A stretch of DNA of 14,603 bases from an uncultured Oscillospiraceae bacterium (GTDB taxonomy: Bacteria; Bacillota; Clostridia; Oscillospirales; Oscillospiraceae). Where the stretch lies: assembly GCA_900756495.1 (NCBI GenBank), contig CAAEKI010000052.1, positions 1 through 14,603 of the forward strand, written 5' to 3'. Every line of letters starts with the position of its first letter. Position 1 is the first letter of the stretch. Under the pieces are notes generated by a model that was given only the letters and a program-made list of their open reading frames with translations, ran no database searches and was not told the origin of the DNA. Of this stretch, positions 7,221-13,941 are shown one piece after another. A program made the position numbers and the translations under genes.

Positions 7221-7289
7221 ACGCTTGGCAGCCGGGAACCTGCGGATTCGATCAGCCGCTATTTGATTGCTCTTGGACCAGGAAACCGG

Positions 7290-8045
7290 TTATTGGATGG
7301 TTTTCTCAAACAAATACCGCTCTTTTCCCTTGCTTTTCTTCTTATACTCGATGGCCTCGGCCGGGCAGCCGCAGATACAGGCCATACAGTGCGTGCACCG
7401 CTTTCCCCACTGCGGCCGTCCGGCGGTGAGCACGATGTTGTTCAGCGGACAGAGCTCCACACATTTTCCACAGCTGATACACTGCTCTGTCGCGTAAAAG
7501 CCTCTGGCACTGACGCTGAACCTGTAGAAAGCGCAGTTGACGATTCCGCTTTTGATGCCGTCAATTTTCCCTGTCCTCTGTTCCGGGAACCGCTCTCCCG
7601 CCGCAATGTGAGCCGCTGCCGCATCAATGGCGGGTATGGCCGCCTCAACAATACGCCGCGCCTCCTCTGCACCTGGCACGGAAAACATGGCCACATAGTT
7701 TTCCGGCATGACCACAGCGGAGAGCCCCATATATTTGAATCCCTTCTCCGTGCAGAGCGCTTGGGCGTAACGGTATGCGCGGCCCGTATCATCCCCGCAG
7801 GTAGCCACAAAATAAGCAGTCTGATTCCCTCCAAATCGGCTCGCCAGGATAAAATCAGTCACAACTCTGGGAATGCGCCACGCATAGGTGGGTACGACAA
7901 AAACATACGGCCGCTCCGAGCAAAAGTCTCCCGGCGCCTCCCTTTTGAAACAGTCGTTCATGGAGACCAGACCGTCTCCCAGGATCCCCGCAATTCGCTC
8001 TGCCGCATAGCGGCTGTTGCCCGTTCCGCTGAAGTATAAAACCAT
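7290..8045 (-). CDS. EFR1-type flavodoxin/ferredoxin fusion protein
   Basis: This is a predicted cytoplasmic electron-transfer protein of 251 residues. It begins with a flavodoxin-like domain, where YFSGTGNSRYAAERIA forms the FMN phosphate loop and VVPTYAWRIPRVVTDF and VATCGDDTGRA are typical later loops. It ends in a ferredoxin domain with two four-cysteine sets, CISCGKCVELCP and CTHCMACICGCP, for two [4Fe-4S] clusters. This combination is the EFR1 family, common and of undefined role in anaerobic Firmicutes. The ATG at 8045 is chosen because AGGAGG stands 8 bases before it and the protein then begins MVLYFSGTGNS as in relatives. An upstream ATG at 8069 would add eight residues but has no such site. 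The gene lies 77 bp downstream of a uracil-DNA glycosylase gene on the same strand, so co-transcription is likely. Confidence 0.88.
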   Translation of the reverse strand: MVLYFSGTGNSRYAAERIAGILGDGLVSMNDCFKREAPGDFCSERPYVFVVPTYAWRIPRVVTDFILASRFGGNQTAYFVATCGDDTGRAYRYAQALCTEKGFKYMGLSAVVMPENYVAMFSVPGAEEARRIVEAAIPAIDAAAAHIAAGERFPEQRTGKIDGIKSGIVNCAFYRFSVSARGFYATEQCISCGKCVELCPLNNIVLTAGRPQWGKRCTHCMACICGCPAEAIEYKKKSKGKERYLFEKTIQ

Positions 8046-8122
8046 GGGACATTCCTCCTGTGTGAGCATCCTACCGCGTCTTCCGGCCCGAAGGCAAGGG
8101 AAGCGCGTCGAAGCGGGAGTCT

Positions 8123-8692
8123 TTAGTAGGTTCGGGTGCAGATCTCCCGGATTTTTGCCTGGATAGCCTTTAAATCCTCAAAGGTCTCAGGCCGCCGCCG
8201 CGGATCCCGGAGCAAGGCGGCGGGGTGGAAAATCGCGGTCATCCAGATTCCCTTCTTCTCCACCCATTGACCATGCTCCCGGGTAATCTTGAAGTCTTCT
8301 TTGATCAGCTTTATGGCCGAAATTCGTCCCAGGCAGACGATAATCTTGGGGCGGAGCAGCGCAGTCTGGTTGCGCAGGTAGCCGATGCAGGCCTCCTGCT
8401 CTACATTCAGGGGGTCCCGGTTCTGAGGCGGACGGCACTTTACCATATTCGTGATGTAGACATTCTTTTTTCGGTCCAGGTCGATGATGGCAAGCATATC
8501 GTCCAGCAGCCTGCCTGCCTTGCCCACAAAAGGCTCTCCGGTCAGATCCTCCTGCTCACCCGGCCCCTCCCCGATGAGCATCACCTCAGCGTCCCTGGGT
8601 CCCGTCCCGAATACCACATGGGTCCTTGTCTCGGCCAATCCGCACTTCTGACAGGAGTGGCACTGGGCCTCCAGTTCAGGCCAGTCCAGCAT
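8123..8692 (-). CDS. Uracil-DNA glycosylase, family 4 (iron-sulfur type)
   Basis: This DNA-repair enzyme removes uracil produced by cytosine deamination. At 189 residues it has the normal family-4 length. Motif A is GEGPGEQEDLTGEPFVGKAG (41-60), and the second catalytic motif is HPAALLRDP (156-164). The Fe-S cluster ligands are most likely Cys14 and Cys17 (in CHSCQKC), Cys86 (in NMVKCRPPQNRDP) and Cys102. No KRRIH-type insertion follows the motif region, so it is not UdgX. The ATG at 8692 has a G-rich GGGGG site about 7 bases upstream and gives the usual N-terminus. Many databases label this family as phage SPO1 DNA polymerase-related protein. The EFR1 gene follows on the same strand. Upstream lies the 69-bp tandem repeat, and beyond it the oppositely oriented T-box operon. 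Confidence 0.92.
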   Translation of the reverse strand: MLDWPELEAQCHSCQKCGLAETRTHVVFGTGPRDAEVMLIGEGPGEQEDLTGEPFVGKAGRLLDDMLAIIDLDRKKNVYITNMVKCRPPQNRDPLNVEQEACIGYLRNQTALLRPKIIVCLGRISAIKLIKEDFKITREHGQWVEKKGIWMTAIFHPAALLRDPRRRPETFEDLKAIQAKIREICTRTY

Positions 8693-8725
8693 GTCAATCC
8701 CCCGTTTCTCATTTTTAAATCTTGT

Positions 8726-8877
8726 CTATTGCGCCGCAGGCACAAGCTGTACCAGGCCTGCCCTTCGCCGTTGGCTCGGGCGCGCCAAGTACAGCTATTG
8801 CACCACAGGCACAAGTTGTACTAGGCTTGCCCTTCGCCGTTGGCTTGGGCGCGCCAAGTACAGCTATTGTACCACAG
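8726..8877. repeat. 69-bp tandem direct repeat, 2.2 copies
   Basis: Unit 1 is 8726-8794, unit 2 is 8795-8863, and a partial third unit of 14 bases is 8864-8877. Units 1 and 2 differ at 6 of 69 positions, all transitions, and unit 2 always has the A/T base. Each unit carries CTTGG-GCGCG-CCAAG or a near-version, and the unit junction forms GTACA-GCTAT-TGTAC hairpins. The period is 23 codons and stays open on both strands. There is no ribosome binding site, however, and the differences change residues in both readings. It sits between the divergent glycosylase gene and the T-box operon. Function unknown; it may be a dispersed intergenic repeat. Confidence 0.85.
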
Positions 8878-8919
8878 AAAAACGTAGGATGAAAGGAATT
8901 GCTTTGGCAAAATTGCCTG

Positions 8920-8948
8920 TTGACTTTTTTGCATTCTCTGCATATAAT
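8920..8948 (+). promoter_or_regulatory. Predicted sigma-A promoter of the T-box operon
   Basis: TTGACT (8920-8925) and TATAAT (8943-8948) are 17 bp apart. Transcription would start near 8955, just before the first T-box stem. A GGCAA-AA-TTGCC inverted repeat (8906-8917) lies directly upstream of the -35 box; its meaning is unclear. Confidence 0.8.
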
Positions 8949-8954
8949 ACCTGC

Positions 8955-9226
8955 ATATTTAATCGGCAATGAGAAAGACCGCCTCCCGTGAGAGCCGCCA
9001 GAGATTCCGGGTCACCGACTGAGAGCCCGGTTCGGCAGGATGGGAGCGCGCAACACTTTTGAGCCGGCGGCCCGAGTCCTGCCGTGCAGGAGGTAGGTCC
9101 GCCCGTGATTCCGCGTTAAGGAAGCTGAGTGGCCGTATCAATGGGGATATGGCAATCTCGGGTGGTACCGCGGAGGTCTGTGTTTTCCGTCCCGAAACCG
9201 TATATTACGGTTTCGGGACGTTTTTT
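8955..9226 (+). promoter_or_regulatory. T-box riboswitch (tRNA-sensing leader), likely Asn specifier
   Basis: The conserved T-box GGGTGGTACCGCGG is at 9160-9173, followed by a transcription terminator. Stem I can be folded with GAAAG (about 8972-8976) pairing CTTTT (9056-9060), then CGCCTCCC pairing GGGAGCG, and CCGGG pairing CCCGG near the top. The internal loop above the basal helix contains AAC (9052-9054), the Asn codon, on the 3' side where the specifier belongs. Uncharged tRNA(Asn) pairing there and at the T-box would form the antiterminator, in which GGG of the T-box region pairs with CCC at 9191-9193, and so switch on aspS2-gatCAB. The base before AAC is C, creating an overlapping CAA (Gln). 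The specifier call rests on hand folding and on agreement with the downstream genes. Confidence 0.88.
9188..9226 (+). terminator. T-box regulated intrinsic terminator
   Basis: A 15-bp perfect stem (9188-9202 with 9206-9220) with a 3-base loop is followed by six T (9221-9226). Its 5' arm begins CGTCCC, the stretch that pairs with the T-box in the antiterminator, so the two structures exclude each other. Confidence 0.93.
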
Positions 9227-9276
9227 ATTTCTGCGCTGTAAAAATCAACATATGAGTTGGAAAGGTGTGAAAGGTT

Positions 9277-10599
9277 ATGGAATTCGTGGCGGGAGTCAAA
9301 GAACCCCGGCGGCTTGAAATTGCAGATATCATCGGAGGGGCCTGGGAGAATCGGATCGTCTCCCTCCACGGCTCGGTCCATGCCAAACGGGACATGGGCG
9401 GCATTACCTTCCTGACCCTGCGCAAGCGGGACGGTACGGTCCAATGCGTGTGTGGGGAGGAGATCGATCTCTCGGGCATACCGGAGGAGGCTGCGGTCGT
9501 CGTCACCGGCACCGTACGAAAGGACAGCCGGGCTCCCGGCGGGTTTGAGGTGGCTGTAACCGGCATTGAGCTCCTCTCGCGCCCGGTCCGGCCCGTACCG
9601 GTTCCGATCTCCAAATGGAAGCTGAACCTGAATCTGGACACTGAACTCGCTCTTCGCCCGGTGATACTGCGCAACCTGAGGGAACGGTCGATCTTTCGCA
9701 TTCAGGCGGGCATCTGCAGGGCCTTTCGGGAATACCTGCACATGCAGGGCTTTACGGAGATTCATACCCCCAAAATTGTCCATGCCGGGGCGGAGGGGGG
9801 ATCCAATATTTTTCGCCTGGATTATTTTGGACGCAAGGCCTTCCTGGCCCAATCCCCCCAGTTCTATAAACAGACCATGGTTGGCGTCTATGAGCGGGTC
9901 TTCGAGCTGGCCCCTGTCTTCCGGGCAGAGAAGCACGCCACACCCCGCCACCTGAATGAGTACACCTCTCTGGACTTTGAGATGGGATATCTCGACTCCT
10001 TTACCGATGTGATGGACATGGAGACCGGCTTTCTTCAATATGCCATGAACCTGCTGCAGCGGGAGTACGCCGCCGACCTGGAGCGGCTGCACGTGGATCT
10101 CCCCGACGTATCCCGCATTCCCGCCGTCCGCTTTGATGAAGCCAAGCGTCTGGCCGCCGAGAAGTATGACCGCCCCATCCGAGATCCCTACGATCTGGAG
10201 CCCGAAGAGGAAGCTGGTATCGGCCGGTATGCCAAGGAGGTATGGGGCAGCGACTTCGTCTTTGTCACCCACTATCCCAGCAAAAAGCGCCCCTTCTACG
10301 CCATGGACGACCCTGTGGATCCCAAATATACCCTCTCCTTCGACCTGCTCTTCCGCGGCATGGAGGTCACCACCGGCGGCCAGCGGATCCACGATTACGA
10401 CGCCCAGGTGCAAAAAATGCTCAGCCGCGGCATGCACCCGGAGGAATTTGAGAGCTACCTCATGATCCACAAGTATGGCATACCCCCCCACGGCGGCCTG
10501 GGAATTGGACTGGAGCGCCTCACTATGAAACTGTGTGGGCTGGAGAACGTAAGATATGCCGCCCTGTTCCCCAGGGATCTGAACCGGCTGGAGCCCTGA
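9277..10599 (+). CDS. aspS2: Aspartate--tRNA(Asp/Asn) ligase, archaeal type (non-discriminating)
   Basis: This class II aminoacyl-tRNA synthetase of 440 residues has the archaeal/eukaryal AspRS layout and lacks the large GAD insertion of bacterial AspRS (about 590 residues). An OB-fold anticodon domain (about 15-110) with SVHAKRDMGGITFLTLRKRDG is followed by the catalytic core. Motif 2 is in ELAPVFRAEKHATPRHLNEYTSLDFEMG and motif 3 is GGLGIGLERL. The OB fold has His35 and, in SRAPGGFEV, Pro87. Published mutagenesis of archaeal-type AspRS links a His and a Pro at about these places with relaxed, non-discriminating anticodon recognition. Together with gatCAB just downstream, this points to Asp-tRNA(Asn) synthesis. 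The start has AAAGG about 5 bases upstream. The gene lies 50 bp behind the T-box terminator and 36 bp before gatC. A separate discriminating AspRS elsewhere in the genome is expected. Confidence 0.92.
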   Translation: MEFVAGVKEPRRLEIADIIGGAWENRIVSLHGSVHAKRDMGGITFLTLRKRDGTVQCVCGEEIDLSGIPEEAAVVVTGTVRKDSRAPGGFEVAVTGIELLSRPVRPVPVPISKWKLNLNLDTELALRPVILRNLRERSIFRIQAGICRAFREYLHMQGFTEIHTPKIVHAGAEGGSNIFRLDYFGRKAFLAQSPQFYKQTMVGVYERVFELAPVFRAEKHATPRHLNEYTSLDFEMGYLDSFTDVMDMETGFLQYAMNLLQREYAADLERLHVDLPDVSRIPAVRFDEAKRLAAEKYDRPIRDPYDLEPEEEAGIGRYAKEVWGSDFVFVTHYPSKKRPFYAMDDPVDPKYTLSFDLLFRGMEVTTGGQRIHDYDAQVQKMLSRGMHPEEFESYLMIHKYGIPPHGGLGIGLERLTMKLCGLENVRYAALFPRDLNRLEP

Positions 10600-10635
10600 C
10601 CCGTTCCAAACTGTCTCGCAGAAAGGAGAAGCAGT

Positions 10636-10923
10636 ATGAAAATTACCGAGGAAATGGTGGACTATATCTCCGACCTCTCCCGTCTCAGCCTGCCGGAGGA
10701 GGAAAAGCTCGCCATGACTGCCCAGCTGGAGCGTATTGTCTCCTACATGGATGTTCTCAGCGCCCTGGATACGTCCGGCGTGGAACCTATGAGCCACGTC
10801 TTCCCCGTCAAAAATGTGATGCGCCCCGACACAGCAGCTCCTTCTCAAGCCCGGGCTGAGCTGCTGGCCAACACCCCCGCCCACGACGGCCAGGCCTTCC
10901 TGGTCCCAAAGGCGGTGGAATAA
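10636..10923 (+). CDS. gatC: Asp-tRNA(Asn)/Glu-tRNA(Gln) amidotransferase subunit C
   Basis: GatC is the small subunit that wraps around the GatA-GatB interface and stabilises the complex. At 95 residues it has the usual length. The N-terminal helix pattern ITEEMVDYISDLSRLSLPEEEK and the middle segment VEPMSHVFPVKNVMRPD match the family, as does the C-terminal FLVPKAVE. AAAGGAG stands at 10622-10628, 7 bases before the ATG. The gene lies 36 bp after aspS2 and 12 bp before the probable gatA start, in one operon. Confidence 0.95.
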   Translation: MKITEEMVDYISDLSRLSLPEEEKLAMTAQLERIVSYMDVLSALDTSGVEPMSHVFPVKNVMRPDTAAPSQARAELLANTPAHDGQAFLVPKAVE

Positions 10924-10935
10924 GAGGTGGAAAAA

Positions 10936-12387
10936 GTGGATTTATGTGAACTGACCGCTCTGGAGCTGAGCGAGAAACTGAGGTCCGGCGAGGTCTCTCA
11001 ACACGAGGCGATCAAGGCCGCCCTGATGCGGATTGACGCAGCTCAACCTGAAAACAACGCCTTTATTACGGTGACAGACGCTCCTTCTCTCCCAGCAGCA
11101 GACCTCTCCGCCTCCCCCCTCGCCGGCGTTCCCATGGCCTACAAGGACAACATCTGCACCAAGGGGGTCAAGACCTCCTGTGCCTCTAAAATACTCGGAT
11201 CATTCAAGCCCCCTTACGACGCCACAGTGGTGGAGCGGCTCTCCGCCGCCGGGGCGGTGAGCCTTGGGAAGCTGAATATGGATGAGTTTGCCATGGGATC
11301 TACCTCCGAGACCTCCTTCTACGGCAGCATAAAAAATCCCTGGGCTCTGGATCGGGTGCCCGGCGGATCCTCCGGCGGTGCGGCTGCCGCTGTGGCGGCG
11401 GGTGAAGTGTGGTACGCCATCGCTTCGGACACCGGGGGGTCCATCCGGCAGCCTGCCGCCTACTGCGGCGTCACCGGCATGAAGCCCACTTATGGCACTG
11501 TCTCCCGCTACGGCCTTATCGCCTATGCCTCCTCGCTGGACCAGATAGGTCCCCTTGCCCGCTCGGCTGCCGACTGTGCCGCCGTGCTGGACCTGATTCA
11601 GGGGAGGGATCCCCGGGACGGTACCAGCCTGGACGCTCCAGCCGGCGGGCTTCTCGCCTCCCTCACGGGGGATGTGCGCGGCCTGCGGGTCGGCCTTCCC
11701 TCTGACTGCTTTGGTGAGGGGCTGAATCAGGAGGTCCGCGCCGCCGTCCTGGCGGCCGCCGGGGTGCTCAAAGCCCGCGGCGCCCGGGTAGAGGAATTTT
11801 CCCTTCCCATCATGGAGTACGTGGTACCCGCCTACTATATTGTGGCCGCCGCTGAGGCCAGCTCCAATCTCTCCCGGTTTGACGGGGTGAAGTACGGCTG
11901 GCGCGCCTCAGACTATGAGGACTTGTCCGATCTGTATCTCAAGACCCGCACAGAAGGTTTCGGCAGTGAGGTCAAGCGCCGGATCCTGCTGGGCACCTTT
12001 GTCCTCTCCGCCGGATACTACGACGCATACTACAAGAAAGCGCTTCAGGTAAAGGCCCTCATCAAGGAGGCTTTTGACAGGGCCTTTGAGACATACGATC
12101 TGCTGCTCACCCCTGTGACCCCCACCACCGCTCCCCGGCTGGGGGAGAGCCTCAGCGACCCGCTTCAGATGTACCTGAGCGATATCTATACCGTGCCGGT
12201 AAATTTGGCAGGTCTTCCTGGCCTGTCCATGCCCTGCGGTTTTGATTGTCAGGGGCTGCCTATCGGGGCTCAGCTCATCGGGCCTGCCCTGGGAGACGGC
12301 ATTGTGCTCAATGCCGCCCACGCCTTTCAGCTGGAGACCAGCTATCACAGGCAAACGCCTGCACGGAAAGGAGGCGCCGGAATATGA
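10936..12387 (+). CDS. gatA: Asp-tRNA(Asn)/Glu-tRNA(Gln) amidotransferase subunit A
   Basis: GatA is the glutaminase subunit, an amidase-signature enzyme that frees ammonia from glutamine and passes it to GatB. The catalytic triad is visible at Lys70 (PMAYKDNIC), cis-Ser145 (VPGGSSGG) and nucleophile Ser169 (SDTGGSIRQPAAYCG). Spacing is identical to that of characterised GatA proteins. Length from the chosen start is 483 residues, as usual. Two GTG codons compete. The one at 10936 gives MDLCELTALEL, the typical opening, and has GAGGTG at 10924-10929. The one at 10927 adds three residues and overlaps that site, so it is less likely. The stop overlaps the gatB start by 4 bases (ATGA), a sign of translational coupling. 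Confidence 0.95.
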   Translation: MDLCELTALELSEKLRSGEVSQHEAIKAALMRIDAAQPENNAFITVTDAPSLPAADLSASPLAGVPMAYKDNICTKGVKTSCASKILGSFKPPYDATVVERLSAAGAVSLGKLNMDEFAMGSTSETSFYGSIKNPWALDRVPGGSSGGAAAAVAAGEVWYAIASDTGGSIRQPAAYCGVTGMKPTYGTVSRYGLIAYASSLDQIGPLARSAADCAAVLDLIQGRDPRDGTSLDAPAGGLLASLTGDVRGLRVGLPSDCFGEGLNQEVRAAVLAAAGVLKARGARVEEFSLPIMEYVVPAYYIVAAAEASSNLSRFDGVKYGWRASDYEDLSDLYLKTRTEGFGSEVKRRILLGTFVLSAGYYDAYYKKALQVKALIKEAFDRAFETYDLLLTPVTPTTAPRLGESLSDPLQMYLSDIYTVPVNLAGLPGLSMPCGFDCQGLPIGAQLIGPALGDGIVLNAAHAFQLETSYHRQTPARKGGAGI

Positions 12388-13847
12388 CCTGGGAAACTGT
12401 CATTGGCCTGGAAACCCATGTAGAACTGGCCACCAAAACAAAAATCTTCTGCTCCTGCACCACGGCGTTCGGAGGCGACCCCAACACCCACTGCTGCCCG
12501 GTATGCACTGGCATGCCCGGCACCCTCCCCGTCCTCAACGAGAAGGTCCTGGAATTCGCCGTAAAGACCGGTCTGGCATTAAATGGCACTATCACCCGCA
12601 ACTGCAAATTTGATCGGAAGAACTACTTTTACCCCGACCTGCCCAAGGCCTACCAGATCTCCCAGCTCTATCTCCCCATTGTCCGGGACGGATCCATGTC
12701 CATCAAGCCCCCCTCCGGTGCGGAAAAGACCATCCGCATTCACGAGCTTCACATGGAGGAGGATGCGGGAAAGCTGGTGCACGACCCCTGGATCGACCAG
12801 ACTCGGGCCGACTATAACCGCTGCGGCGTTCCCCTCATCGAAATTGTAACCGAGCCCGACTTTCGCTCTGCCGAGGAGGTCATCGCCTACCTGGAGAAGC
12901 TCAAATCCACCCTTCAATACCTGGGTGTCTCCGACTGCAAGATGCAGGAGGGCTCGCTGCGCTGCGATGTAAACCTATCTGTGAGGCCTGCCGGGAGCAG
13001 GGACTTCGGTACCCGCACCGAGATGAAAAATCTCAGCTCCTTCAAGGCGATCTCCCGGGCCATCCAGTATGAGGCCAGGCGGCAGATCGAGCTGATTGAG
13101 GAGGGAAAGCGCGTGGTACAGGAGACCCGGCGCTGGGATGAGAACAAGGACGCCACCTTTTCCATGCGCTCCAAGGAGAATGCCCAGGACTACCGCTATT
13201 TTCCGGAACCCGACATTCCTCCTCTGGAGATCACCGAGACATACCTGGAGCGCCTGCGCGCCCAACTGCCCGAAATGGCTGAGGAGAAGGCAGCGCGTTA
13301 TCAGGCCGCTTTCGGGCTGCCCGCCTATGACGCGGACATGATTACCGGCCAGAAGGCCCTGGCCGACTTCTTCGAGCAGACCGTGGCTTTGGGCGCTGAG
13401 CCCAAGCAGGTCTCCAACTGGATCATGGGCGAGGTCATGCGCCGCCTCTCCGCCGATGGTCTGGAGGCCAAGGATATGAAGCTCTCCCCACCTACTCTGG
13501 CCCGGCTCATCGCCATGGTGCGTGAGGGAATCCTCAATCGGAATACCGCCGTCAAGGTATTTGACGCGGTATTCGAGGGTGACGGCAGCGTGGATGCCTA
13601 TGTGACGGAGCATGGCCTGGAGCAGGTCTCCGACGCTGGTCTGGTGGCCGAGGCGGTAGCCACAGTCTTTGCCGCAAACCCCAAGTCCATTGAGGACTAC
13701 CGGTCAGGCAAGCAGAAGGCCTTCGGTTTCCTGGTCGGCCAGGTCATGCGAGAGCTCAAAGGGCAGGCCGCTCCCCAGGTTGTCAATCAGACCATCCGCG
13801 AAAAGTTGGAGCAGATAACATCGTCAGAGGGGCCGGATCCTGTGTGA
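12384..13847 (+). CDS. gatB: Asp-tRNA(Asn)/Glu-tRNA(Gln) amidotransferase subunit B
   Basis: GatB is the kinase/amidotransferase subunit that phosphorylates the side chain of misacylated Asp-tRNA(Asn) or Glu-tRNA(Gln) and amidates it. It has 487 residues, normal for the family. It opens MTWETVIGLETHVEL and has the zinc cysteines Cys23, Cys25, Cys38 and Cys41 in IFCSC and CCPVC. The LHMEEDAGKLVHD and ADYNRCGVPLIEIVTEPD segments and the YRYFPEPDIPPLE motif follow. A helical and YqeY-like tRNA-binding tail runs from about 300 to the end. The frame is open from 12246, but the ATG at 12384 has AAAGGAGG just upstream and the family N-terminus. It is the last gene of the T-box operon. The final codons and the stop lie within a 15-bp hairpin. 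Confidence 0.96.
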   Translation: MTWETVIGLETHVELATKTKIFCSCTTAFGGDPNTHCCPVCTGMPGTLPVLNEKVLEFAVKTGLALNGTITRNCKFDRKNYFYPDLPKAYQISQLYLPIVRDGSMSIKPPSGAEKTIRIHELHMEEDAGKLVHDPWIDQTRADYNRCGVPLIEIVTEPDFRSAEEVIAYLEKLKSTLQYLGVSDCKMQEGSLRCDVNLSVRPAGSRDFGTRTEMKNLSSFKAISRAIQYEARRQIELIEEGKRVVQETRRWDENKDATFSMRSKENAQDYRYFPEPDIPPLEITETYLERLRAQLPEMAEEKAARYQAAFGLPAYDADMITGQKALADFFEQTVALGAEPKQVSNWIMGEVMRRLSADGLEAKDMKLSPPTLARLIAMVREGILNRNTAVKVFDAVFEGDGSVDAYVTEHGLEQVSDAGLVAEAVATVFAANPKSIEDYRSGKQKAFGFLVGQVMRELKGQAAPQVVNQTIREKLEQITSSEGPDPV

Positions 13848-13860
13848 TCCGGCCCCTCTG
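13825..13860 (+). terminator. 15-bp hairpin spanning the gatB stop codon
   Basis: CAGAGGGGCCGGATC (13825-13839) pairs perfectly with GATCCGGCCCCTCTG (13846-13860) across a 6-base loop. The TGA stop (13845-13847) begins at the last loop base. No T-tract follows (GCAATATCC), so it is not a standard intrinsic terminator. It may still stop transcription weakly, or protect the 3' end of the operon RNA. Confidence 0.5.
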
Positions 13861-13910
13861 GCAATATCCAGCTGGTACGCTGCCTTTCTCTCCCGCGCTT
13901 TCCCTGTTTG

Positions 13911-13919
13911 TGTTATAAT
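13911..13919 (+). promoter_or_regulatory. Extended -10 promoter of the RluA-family gene
   Basis: TGTTATAAT is a perfect TGnTATAAT extended -10 element. No clear -35 box lies 17 bp upstream, which extended -10 promoters can tolerate. The start of transcription would be near 13926, leaving a leader of only about 16 bases that is mainly the AAAGGAGG ribosome binding site (13926-13933). Confidence 0.6.
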
Positions 13920-13941
13920 CAAACCAAAGGAGGCGAGTCCC

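Noticed and set aside
7263..8039. 258-codon plus-strand frame opposite the EFR1 gene
   Set aside because: The minus strand encodes clear FMN and two 4Fe-4S motifs; the plus-strand product has no recognisable pattern.
8046..8122. Imperfect hairpin between the glycosylase and EFR1 genes (CTTCC...GGAAG with a CCTTCGGG tip)
   Set aside because: The stem is interrupted and lacks a U-tract, so it is not good enough to call a terminator; the two genes are probably co-transcribed.
8726..8877. CRISPR array
   Set aside because: The repeated unit is the whole 69 bp with no unique spacers, only 2.2 copies are present and no cas gene is near.
8691..8972. Possible 93- and 84-residue repeat proteins on either strand across the 69-bp repeat
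   Set aside because: No ribosome binding site, differences between units change residues in both readings, and the frames overlap the operon promoter. The open frames follow from a period divisible by three.
9205..10884. 559-codon open frame on the minus strand across aspS2 and gatC
   Set aside because: It is the antisense shadow of GC-rich aspS2/gatC, matches no family, and runs through the T-box terminator and two certain genes.
12246..12383. Upstream extension of gatB by 46 codons
   Set aside because: It overlaps gatA out of frame and gives an Arg/Cys-rich stretch absent from GatB proteins; the ATGA overlap at 12384 is the usual start.
12975..13613. 212-codon minus-strand frame inside gatB
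   Set aside because: Shadow of gatB, which is certain from its motifs.
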